A DNA stretch of 64,000 nucleotides from Clostridia bacterium (GTDB lineage: Bacteria; Bacillota; Clostridia; Oscillospirales; CAG-272). The DNA is taken from assembly GCA_017399145.1 (NCBI GenBank), contig JAFQEG010000036.1, positions 1-64,000 of the forward strand, read 5' to 3'. The translations under genes were made by a program, and so were the position numbers. Positions 57,686-64,000 of the stretch are shown piece after piece. The notes below the pieces were generated by a model. It saw only the letters and a program-made list of their open reading frames with translations. It did no database searches and was not told the origin of the DNA. Within the stretch, counting starts at the first letter, position 1; each line of letters starts with the position of its first letter.

Positions 57686-58291
57686 CTATTTTTTGCCCTT
57701 ATCAAAGGCTGGGTTATAACCATAGAAGTTCTTGGAATTCATATTTTCCTGTGCAATTCTTAGTGCATCAGCAAAGCGCTGATAGTGTACTATCTCTCTT
57801 GCACGAAGGAATTTTATTGCATCGCAAACGTCTGGGTCATCTACAAGCCTTAAAATGTTGTCGTAGGTTACTCTTGCCTTTTGCTCGGCTGCTAAGTCCT
57901 CGTTTAGGTCAGCTAAAACATCTCCCTTTGATTGAAATTGTGATGCTGAGTAGGGGAAGCCACTTGCGGCAACTGGGTAAATACCCGTTGTGTGGTCAAC
58001 AAAGTAGGTGTCGAAGCCACTCTTTACAATTTCGTCCTTCTTTAAGTTTCTTGTTAGCTGATAAAGAATAGCAGAAATCATTTCAAAGTGTGCCAATTCC
58101 TCTGTGCCAACGTCGGTAAGCATACCTACAATTTTGGGGTAAGGCATTGCAACTCTTTGAGTTAAATAACGAAGGGATGCGCCTATTTCTCCGTCGGGGC
58201 CACCCAATTGACTGACGATAATTTGCGCATATTTGGGGTTAGGTGTCTTGATTTTAACTGGGTATTGAAGTCTTTTCTCGTATTGCCACAT
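57686..58291 (-). CDS. cotJC: CotJC spore coat protein (manganese-catalase family)
   Basis: The 201-residue protein has the four-helix ferritin-like fold of manganese catalases. Metal ligands are visible in IGASLRYLTQRVAMPY, GTEELAHFEMISAIL and DLAAEQKARVTYDNILRLV; the later helix has REIVHYQRFADALRI. CotJC is part of the inner spore coat in Bacillus and Clostridium and may remove peroxide. It lies downstream of cotJA and cotJB, with its ATG overlapping the cotJB TAA by one base. The presence of this operon supports a sporulating organism or a recent descendant of one. Confidence 0.93.
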   Translation of the reverse strand: MWQYEKRLQYPVKIKTPNPKYAQIIVSQLGGPDGEIGASLRYLTQRVAMPYPKIVGMLTDVGTEELAHFEMISAILYQLTRNLKKDEIVKSGFDTYFVDHTTGIYPVAASGFPYSASQFQSKGDVLADLNEDLAAEQKARVTYDNILRLVDDPDVCDAIKFLRAREIVHYQRFADALRIAQENMNSKNFYGYNPAFDKGKK

Positions 58292-58572
58292 TATGAACCT
58301 ACCTCCTCTTCAAGCTGCCATGGCCAAGGTCCCTTTGTCCAATTCCATTCGGTTGAATCGTAGGGCATTGTCAATGGTCCGTACTTGCTTTCATACTCTG
58401 CTCTTGCCTTTGCCTCTAATCTTCTGTATTTGTTGTAGAAATTAAGTGCTTCTCTGCTATTTGGATAAGCATCTAAATACAACAGTGCCTCATAGGCAGA
58501 AAAGGCATAGGTGCTCAATTCCTTTAGCAGACGTTCTCTTGTCGTGCCTCTGTTATGACTTATCATAAGCAA
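58291..58572 (-). CDS. cotJB: CotJB spore coat protein
   Basis: The 93-residue protein matches CotJB: the helix LLKELSTYAFSAYEALLYLD, the motif DAYPNSREALNFYNKYR, and the C-terminal YGPLTMPYDSTEWNWTKGPWPWQ, rich in Trp and Pro. The protein is needed for assembly of the CotJ layer in B. subtilis. It overlaps cotJA by 10 bp and cotJC by one base, so the three genes are tightly coupled. The end EEEVGS is acidic. Length and sequence agree with the family. Confidence 0.92.
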   Translation of the reverse strand: MLMISHNRGTTRERLLKELSTYAFSAYEALLYLDAYPNSREALNFYNKYRRLEAKARAEYESKYGPLTMPYDSTEWNWTKGPWPWQLEEEVGS

Positions 58573-58859
58573 CCCTCCCCAAAATTATTTGCCTTGCCTG
58601 AGCAGGCTATTGGATAAAAGGGCTTGTGTAAATCACTAAATATAGTTCCGTTTACAAGGGCAAGCTCTGGGTCAAAGATATTTCTCCAGGCTTGCTCCTC
58701 TGCATAAACCATAGCTAGGGACTTACCTATATGATTATCAGATAAATTTGATGACCCTGTGTCGTTTTTTACCTGTTTTTGTCCATTTATGCCAAGAAGA
58801 TTTACAAAGTCGTTGTAGTCTTGACGAGTCATTCTTCTTGCGCCTCTGTCTATATTCAT
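58563..58859 (-). CDS. cotJA: CotJA spore coat protein
   Basis: The 98-residue protein has the CotJA core MVYAEEQAWRNIFDPELALVNGTIFSDLHKPFYP, split here at the GTIF strand, in which 'P-E-x-A-L-x-x-GTIF-x-x-L-x-x-P-F' is the family pattern. About 45 residues of polar, low-complexity sequence (NLLGINGQKQVKNDTGSSN) precede it, longer than in B. subtilis. The ATG at 58859 has AAGGAGA eight bases upstream. It is the first gene of cotJA-cotJB-cotJC. A small hairpin sits just before the ribosome site. The expected mother-cell sigma-E promoter could not be placed with confidence. Confidence 0.85.
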   Translation of the reverse strand: MNIDRGARRMTRQDYNDFVNLLGINGQKQVKNDTGSSNLSDNHIGKSLAMVYAEEQAWRNIFDPELALVNGTIFSDLHKPFYPIACSGKANNFGEGCL

Positions 58860-58871
58860 ATTTGTCTCCTT

Positions 58872-58888
58872 CTGAGGCTTTTCGCCTC
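58872..58888 (-). promoter_or_regulatory. hairpin just upstream of the cotJA ribosome site
   Basis: The leader contains TGAGGC-GAAAA-GCCTCA, followed after two bases by the AAGGAG site. It could shape translation or mark an RNA processing site. Confidence 0.45.
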
Positions 58889-59007
58889 AATACCATAATA
58901 TGATTTTTCTCTATTTTCTCCACCATTTTTCGACAAAAAGATTTTTGACAGTTGGTAAAATTATTATATTTTTTTCTTTTGCTCTTCCATTTTTTACAAT
59001 ATAGTGC

Positions 59008-59013
59008 TATAAT
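59008..59013 (+). promoter_or_regulatory. extended -10 promoter of trkA-trkH
   Basis: TATAAT preceded by TGC (extended -10) 36 bp before the trkA ATG. No good -35 box is seen at 16-18 bp. Confidence 0.55.
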
Positions 59014-59048
59014 ACTGTATATTGCATTTTGATGTGAGGTTAGGAACA

Positions 59049-60404
59049 ATGAAAATCGTTATTGTTGGACTTGGCACAATTGGTGAAACTGTCCTAAGAA
59101 GCCTATCGGGCGAGGGACACACTATTACAATCATTGATGAAAACAAGGATAAAATTGAAAATTATATCGAAAAATATGACGTTTATGGCGTTGTAGGAAA
59201 CGGCGCTTGTCTAGACATTTTAAAGGAAGCTAACGTTGAGGACAACGACCTTGCTATTTTCTTGACTAATAGTGACGAGTTAAATATTTTTGCTTGTCTT
59301 GTTGCTAAGAAGGCTGGCGTTACAAACACAATTGCAAGAGTAAGAAACCCTGACTATCGTCAACAAATCATAGATATGAAGGACGACCTTGGTATTTCTA
59401 TGATTGTTAATCCTGAAAAGGAAACGGCACAGGAAATATTTAACCTTATTAACCTACCATCTGTTTCACAGGTTGAGCATTTTGCTAAGGGTAAGGTGCT
59501 TTTGGCTAGTATTGAAGCAGAGGATGGCTGTCTTTTAGTTGGTGAAACTCTTATTTCTCTTAGCAAAAAGGTTAGCACAAGGGTGCTTGTTTGTGCAGTT
59601 GAAAGAGATAACGAGATTATAATTCCTTCCGGTAACTTTATGTTTTGTGCAGGTGACAAGGTCCACCTAACTGCCGATGCTACTACTCTAAACAAGTTTT
59701 TGAGCGAGGTTAAGCTTGAAAAATCGCCTCTCAAAAACGTTATGATTGTTGGTGGTGGCAAAACCGGATTTTATCTTGCTGAGGAGCTTTCTACTAAGAA
59801 ATTCATCGTTAAGCTTATTGAAAATAACAAAACTGATGCTGAGGAATTAGCCGAGCTTTTGCCTAAGACAACTATTATTCATGGTAACGGCACTCAGCAC
59901 GACCTTCTAATCGAAGAGGGTATCGAGGCAATGGACGCATTTGTTGCCCTTACTAAGATTGACGAGGAAAATATGATTGCCTCTATGTTTGCAAACAAGA
60001 TGAGGGTAAGAAAATCTATTGCTCAAATTAAGAGTGATAACCTTTACGGTATGCTTGCTGAATTGGGGCTTGACAATAACGTTTCTCCAAAAACTATTGT
60101 TGCTAACAGAATTATTTCGTATATTCGTGCCTTGGCTAACAAGAGAGGTAGTAACGTTTTGACCCTTTATAGATTAGTTAATAATCAGGTTGAAGCCCTT
60201 GAATTCTCTGCTAAGACTGACGAGGACTTTTACAATAAGCCTCTTAAAACTCTTAAGACTAAGGACAATTGCCTTATTGCTTGTATTTTGAGAAACAACG
60301 AGGTTATTATTCCTGATGGTAATTCCTGCATCATGCAGGGAGACAACGTTGTCGTTGTTACTACTCATAAGAATTTTGACGACCTAACTGACATTTTTGA
60401 ATAA
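59049..60404 (+). CDS. trkA: TrkA, NAD-binding regulator of TrkH
   Basis: The ATG at 59049 follows GAGGTTAGGA and gives 451 residues; the longer frame to 59022 has no site. The protein is a tandem RCK protein: the first dinucleotide motif is VGLGTIGETVL near residue 7 with IIDENKDKI behind it, and the second is VGGGKTGFYLA near residue 235 with LIENNKTDAEELAELL. Each is followed by a TrkA_C domain. The two-fold layout is TrkA, while the ktrA product at 3.8 kb has one unit. It gates the TrkH channel whose gene follows 17 bp later. Confidence 0.95.
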   Translation: MKIVIVGLGTIGETVLRSLSGEGHTITIIDENKDKIENYIEKYDVYGVVGNGACLDILKEANVEDNDLAIFLTNSDELNIFACLVAKKAGVTNTIARVRNPDYRQQIIDMKDDLGISMIVNPEKETAQEIFNLINLPSVSQVEHFAKGKVLLASIEAEDGCLLVGETLISLSKKVSTRVLVCAVERDNEIIIPSGNFMFCAGDKVHLTADATTLNKFLSEVKLEKSPLKNVMIVGGGKTGFYLAEELSTKKFIVKLIENNKTDAEELAELLPKTTIIHGNGTQHDLLIEEGIEAMDAFVALTKIDEENMIASMFANKMRVRKSIAQIKSDNLYGMLAELGLDNNVSPKTIVANRIISYIRALANKRGSNVLTLYRLVNNQVEALEFSAKTDEDFYNKPLKTLKTKDNCLIACILRNNEVIIPDGNSCIMQGDNVVVVTTHKNFDDLTDIFE

Positions 60405-60421
60405 AAGGTGGTTTTTAGACA

Positions 60422-61963
60422 ATGAATTTTAAAGCCCTTGGCAAAATTCTTGGAAAAATTATGATAATTGAGGGTATTTTGATGGTTGCCCCACTTTTGG
60501 TAAGCTTCATTTACAACGAGTCCCTCTGGCATAAGCTATCTTTCGTTTTTCCTATTCTTGCCCTAGTCCTTATTGGATTTTTACTCCAAATTCCTAAGCC
60601 AAAAAGGTCCTCTCTTTACCAAAAGGAGGGCTTTGCACTCGTTGCTATGGTTTGGATTATTATGACACTTTTCGGTGCACTTCCCTTTGTAATAAATGGT
60701 GATATTCCCGATTATATAGACGCCTGCTTTGAAATGATGTCAGGCTTTACCACAACCGGTGCTAGTATAATTGAGGACATAACCTTAATTTCCCACTCTT
60801 CCCTATTTTGGCGTAGCTTTTCTCACTGGATAGGTGGTATGGGAATACTTGTTTTCGTGCTTATCTTTATTCCCGAAAGCAACGACGGCTCCTCTATGCA
60901 TCTTCTGCGTGCAGAAAGCCCTGGTCCACAGGTTGGTAAGATTTCCTCTAAAATGAAGGTAACTGCTAGAATTTTGTACCTTATATACCTAGGACTAACT
61001 ATTCTTGAAATAATTTTCCTACTATTTGGTAAGCCCATCGAGGGCTACGAGAACGACCATTTTTTCCATTGCTTGCTAACCGCCTTTGGCTCAGCAGGTA
61101 CAGGTGGCTTTGGCTTTGTTCCCGGTAGCATGGAGATGTATTCTCCCTACACTCAGTACGTCATTTCTATCTTTTTATTGTTATTTGGCTCTAACTTTGC
61201 CTTGTACTATTTGATTTTGCTTGGAAAATTCAAGGAGTTATTCAAAAGTGAGGAGCTTAAATGCTATCTCTCAATCGTAGTTGTTTCTGTTACAACGATT
61301 TTCATTTCTCTTGTAACCAGACTTGAGGAATTTGGATATTCTATTGAATCTGCCTTCAGACACACTCTTTTCCAAGTGTCATCAATTATAACTACAACTG
61401 GCTTTACAACAACCGATTACGACCTTTGGCCCGTCACAGCACATACAATTTTGTTAATTTTGATGTTCATTGGTGCTATGGCAGGTTCAACTGCCGGTGG
61501 ATTTAAGATTTCTCGTGTGGTTATTGCAATCAAGGGTCTTTACGTAAGCATAAGAAAGCTTATAAATCCAAGATACGTTTCAAAGGTGAAGGTTGAGGGT
61601 AAATCTCTTGACGAAAAGACAATTTCAGACGTATTTGCTTTTGCTGCACTTTATATATTCTCAATTTTTGCCGTTCTTTTGATTTTATCCTTCGACCCAG
61701 TAAACGGCTCGACACTTACTGTATTTTCAGATTTAGCCGGTCACGGTCACTTGATTAAACACGGAATGATGTCTAATATTTCCGCCGTGCTTTCCTGTAT
61801 TTCTAATATAGGTCCAGGCTTTGAGGCTGTTGGTCCTTATTCAAACTTTGCAGGCTTTAGTCCTATTTCCACTCTTGCCTTGACCTTTACTATGCTTCTT
61901 GGCCGTTTGGAAATTCTACCTGTTTTGATACTATTCAATCCACGCACCTGGAAAAAATCATAA
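60422..61963 (+). CDS. trkH: TrkH potassium uptake channel subunit
   Basis: The 513-residue membrane protein is the ion-conducting subunit of a Trk potassium system. The four pore-loop motifs are FTTTGASI, SAGTGGFGFV, TTTGFTTTDY and SNIGPGFEAV, each with the selectivity-filter glycine. Two extra N-terminal helices relative to KtrB are present, as in TrkH. The gene follows trkA and ends just before a terminator. The organism thus has separate one-RCK (Ktr) and two-RCK (Trk) potassium systems in this window, which often differ in affinity and in control. Confidence 0.95.
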   Translation: MNFKALGKILGKIMIIEGILMVAPLLVSFIYNESLWHKLSFVFPILALVLIGFLLQIPKPKRSSLYQKEGFALVAMVWIIMTLFGALPFVINGDIPDYIDACFEMMSGFTTTGASIIEDITLISHSSLFWRSFSHWIGGMGILVFVLIFIPESNDGSSMHLLRAESPGPQVGKISSKMKVTARILYLIYLGLTILEIIFLLFGKPIEGYENDHFFHCLLTAFGSAGTGGFGFVPGSMEMYSPYTQYVISIFLLLFGSNFALYYLILLGKFKELFKSEELKCYLSIVVVSVTTIFISLVTRLEEFGYSIESAFRHTLFQVSSIITTTGFTTTDYDLWPVTAHTILLILMFIGAMAGSTAGGFKISRVVIAIKGLYVSIRKLINPRYVSKVKVEGKSLDEKTISDVFAFAALYIFSIFAVLLILSFDPVNGSTLTVFSDLAGHGHLIKHGMMSNISAVLSCISNIGPGFEAVGPYSNFAGFSPISTLALTFTMLLGRLEILPVLILFNPRTWKKS

Positions 61964-61966
61964 CTT

Positions 61967-61998
61967 AAAATGAGGCTCAAAAATTGTGCCTCATTTTT
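61967..61998 (+). terminator. terminator of trkA-trkH
   Basis: The stem AAAATGAGGC / GCCTCATTTT with a 10-base loop is followed by T residues. Confidence 0.85.
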
Positions 61999-62001
61999 TT
62001 G

Positions 62002-62030
62002 TTGATTTTTCATTCGTAAAGTGCTAGAAT
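62002..62030 (+). promoter_or_regulatory. promoter of the three-module lipoprotein gene
   Basis: TTGATT (62002-62007), a 17-bp spacer ending in TGC, and TAGAAT (62025-62030). Confidence 0.65.
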
Positions 62031-62064
62031 AGAATTAGAAATATATAGCAAAGGAGAAGCTTTT

Positions 62065-63216
62065 ATGAAACGCATCTTTTTAATAATTTTCGCACTATTC
62101 GTTTTGACCTTGGCAATTTCTAGCTGTGATTTAGGTATTTTAGGTAGCGAGGGCATAAGTAGTGGCGGTGCCAATATTCCTGTGATTGACAACACCCTTG
62201 ATTTAGACCAATACATTCCGCCTGTTAGTGATACCGAGGTGCCTGATGATACAGAAAAAAAGGACGACCTTTATACGTCAAAGGCACTTTTCCTTGTAAC
62301 GGAGGTTATGGGGTCATACAGTATAGACAGACCCTTTTCCCTTGACCCAGCTAATGAAAATTTGCGAATCTATGATGATTTATACTTGTACGAGGGCGAT
62401 TATTTTGCAGTTTACGCTAGTGATTTAAGCGACATTTGGGCAAGTCTTAAGGAGCCTTACTCCTATGTTGAGGAGGAAAAGGCAGAGGGCTACGACCTAC
62501 AAATTAACGTTAAGGTCTCTGGTATTTACAAGCTAATTTTAGATATTACCACAATGAAGTTTGAGGTTGTATACAAGAGTCCTATTACTACTCCCGTATA
62601 CGAGGATATTCATAACTGTCAAATATTCACCACTGAAACAGAATGGGTTGATATGCAAAGGAATGGTGATGAATTTTTCATTGAAGGCTTCACAGTGGGT
62701 GCCGGCAAGGCAGTTTCCTTCTTTAACAAAATTCACACAAGCAACTACAAAACCACAATAGATGAATCCTGTGCAGGCAAATATATATACAAGTCATTTG
62801 CAAGTAATCCAACCACTACGTTTTTCATAATTGGTGGCACATACAATATTTATCTAAATGTAAAAACCTACCAGGTCAGTGTTGAGTTAGTAGATAAGGA
62901 AACAGCGACCTACTCTGCTGTTGTATATGAAAACAACGAATTTAAGGACTTGACCCTAGAAAATAGCGATATTCCTTACATTTACGAATATACCTTTACA
63001 ACAACTGCTGATTACGAAAATTACAGACGTGACGACCTACCTAGCATTTATAGTGCAAGCTATCAGGAATACTCTCTTACACCACTTGAAAGCGAGTTTA
63101 TTGGTGAATTTGATTATAAGGGTGAGATTTCCTATTATTTTAAGAAGGCTGGTACGTATAGGCTTACAATAAATCTTTCTGACTTTACAATAAGTGCTGA
63201 AAAGCTTGCCGAATAA
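62065..63216 (+). CDS. lipoprotein with three repeated beta modules, unrecognised
   Basis: The 383-residue protein has a signal peptide and a lipobox ISSC (Cys21), so it is membrane-anchored outside the cell. After a polar linker come three modules of about 95-110 residues, each ending in the same strand pattern: VSGIYKLILDITTMKFEV, IGGTYNIYLNVKTYQVSV and KAGTYRLTINLSDFTISA. The repeat 'G-x-Y-x-L-x-(I/L/V)-x2-x-T/F-x-V' resembles the carbohydrate-binding folds of SusE/SusF-like proteins, but I could not assign a family. A glycan-binding surface role is a guess. It is a single-gene unit with promoter and terminator. Confidence 0.75.
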   Translation: MKRIFLIIFALFVLTLAISSCDLGILGSEGISSGGANIPVIDNTLDLDQYIPPVSDTEVPDDTEKKDDLYTSKALFLVTEVMGSYSIDRPFSLDPANENLRIYDDLYLYEGDYFAVYASDLSDIWASLKEPYSYVEEEKAEGYDLQINVKVSGIYKLILDITTMKFEVVYKSPITTPVYEDIHNCQIFTTETEWVDMQRNGDEFFIEGFTVGAGKAVSFFNKIHTSNYKTTIDESCAGKYIYKSFASNPTTTFFIIGGTYNIYLNVKTYQVSVELVDKETATYSAVVYENNEFKDLTLENSDIPYIYEYTFTTTADYENYRRDDLPSIYSASYQEYSLTPLESEFIGEFDYKGEISYYFKKAGTYRLTINLSDFTISAEKLAE

Positions 63217-63220
63217 ACGA

Positions 63221-63250
63221 AAAAAAGGACGAGAAATTCTCGTCCTTTTT
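63221..63250 (+). terminator. bidirectional terminator
   Basis: The stem AAAAAGGACGAGAA / TTCTCGTCCTTTTT with a tiny loop lies between the convergent lipoprotein and gap genes. Confidence 0.9.
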
Positions 63251-63263
63251 ATTTTTGGTATAA

Positions 63264-64000
63264 TTAGATTTCAGCGAAGTACTTAATTGTACGAACCATC
63301 TGGCTTGTGTAGCTGTTCTCGTTGTCGTACCAAGAAACAACTTGTACTTGGTATGTGTCGTCGTCAATCTTTGCTACCATTGTTTGTGTAGAGTCAAAGA
63401 GTGAGCCGTATGTCATACCGATAACGTCAGAGGATACGATTTCGTCTGTGTTGTAACCGTAGGAAGCAGATGCAGCAGCCTTCATAGCTGAGTTGATAGA
63501 ATCCTTTGTTACGTCGTTACCCTTAACTACTGCAACAAGAATTGTTGTTGAACCTGTGCAGGTTGGAACTCTTTGTGCAGAACCGATAAGCTTACCGTTA
63601 AGCTCAGGAATTACAAGACCGATAGCCTTTGCAGCGCCTGTTGAGTTTGGAACGATGTTTTGAGCACCTGCTCTAGCTCTTCTTAGGTCACCCTTTCTGT
63701 GAGGACCGTCGAGGATCATTTGGTCACCTGTGTAAGCGTGAACAGTTGTCATGATACCACTTTGGATTGGGTATGCATCGTTAAGAGCCTTAGCCATAGG
63801 AGCTAGGCAGTTTGTTGTGCATGATGCAGCGGAGATGATTTGGTCGTTTGCATCAAGTGTATTTTCGTTAACGCCGAATACGATTGTCTTAAGGTCGTTT
63901 CCTGCAGGAGCAGAGATAACTACCTTCTTAGCACCAGCTGTGATGTGTGCCATTGACTTGTCCTTTGAGCAGTAGAAGCCTGTGCACTCGAGAACTACGT
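63264..64000 (-). CDS. gap: glyceraldehyde-3-phosphate dehydrogenase, C-terminal part
   Basis: The gene enters from the right edge: the frame is open to base 64000 and only the last 245 codons are here. The catalytic Cys lies in [15 protein letters not shown], followed by the catalytic His in [27 protein letters not shown], split here at the loop; the S-loop reads [14 protein letters not shown], and SWYDNENSY is the usual end. GAPDH oxidises glyceraldehyde-3-phosphate to 1,3-bisphosphoglycerate in glycolysis. The ATG at 63953 is an internal Met, not the start. Codon use is more biased than in the neighbours, as expected for a highly expressed gene. Confidence 0.97.
   Translation of the reverse strand, partial: VVLECTGFYCSKDKSMAHITAGAKKVVISAPAGNDLKTIVFGVNENTLDANDQIISAASCTTNCLAPMAKALNDAYPIQSGIMTTVHAYTGDQMILDGPHRKGDLRRARAGAQNIVPNSTGAAKAIGLVIPELNGKLIGSAQRVPTCTGSTTILVAVVKGNDVTKDSINSAMKAAASASYGYNTDEIVSSDVIGMTYGSLFDSTQTMVAKIDDDTYQVQVVSWYDNENSYTSQMVRTIKYFAEI

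Noticed and set aside
58860..58960. Sigma-E promoter for cotJA
   Set aside because: A CATATTAT-like -10 is present on the minus strand but no matching -35 element at the right distance was found, so it is not listed.

Overview
The window reads as chromosome of a low-G+C, anaerobic, endospore-lineage member of the Clostridia (Bacillota), probably an uncultured gut or plant-fibre degrader. The support is AT-rich DNA, strong AGGAGG-type ribosome sites, sigma-A promoters with 17-bp spacers, a cotJA-cotJB-cotJC spore-coat operon, an NfnAB electron-bifurcating transhydrogenase, BspA-like leucine-rich proteins, and translation and repair genes of clostridial type. No phage, insertion sequence, CRISPR array or rRNA operon was seen. 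The taxonomic call is inference.

Region 1-25 kb is a patchwork of short carbohydrate operons: a GH27-like fragment at the left edge, GH43, a cyclase-family hydrolase, GH4 alpha-galactosidase, an ADP-ribosylglycohydrolase, a beta-helix protein with a GIY-YIG-like N-terminus and a PDZ C-terminus, a GH42/(alpha-alpha)6-hydrolase/amidohydrolase operon, a DUF6259-type protein, and a GH36/uxuA/uxuB-like/unknown operon. A KDPG aldolase at 45-46 kb completes the uronate route except for the KDG kinase. None of these enzymes shows a signal peptide, and no sugar transporter or transcription regulator lies among them, so they look like intracellular processors of imported oligosaccharides (galactan, arabinan or pectin side chains is the best guess). 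Inserted in this block are a KtrA/KtrB potassium system and two leucine-rich-repeat proteins without signal peptides.

Region 25-32 kb holds a FAD/Rieske oxidoreductase, an AEC transporter, an unknown membrane protein, a ZIP metal transporter, an InlB-repeat lipoprotein, a DUF11 protein, a polysaccharide deacetylase and a DUF1292 protein. Region 32-50 kb is housekeeping on the minus strand: miaB-ylbF-mutS-mutL-tgt, then (after a tRNA-Leu and a small hairpin array) Gfo/Idh/MocA-coaE-apeA-eda-prfA-sua5-parC and a 41-residue membrane peptide gene.

Region 49-64 kb holds an HtrA-like lipoprotein, a hairpin-rich noncoding segment with a 27-bp direct repeat, a secreted leucine-rich-repeat protein followed by a 55-residue peptide gene, nadK-nfnA-nfnB (NADP+ synthesis beside NADPH generation), cotJABC, a TrkA/TrkH potassium system, a three-module lipoprotein and the C-terminal part of GAPDH at the right edge. 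Points most worth a second look are the GIY-YIG/beta-helix/PDZ fusion, the GATGATATAC hairpin array beside tRNA-Leu, the 27-bp repeat pair, a 22-bp motif shared by two glycosidase promoters, and the palindrome plus A16 tract at the surface-protein promoter.
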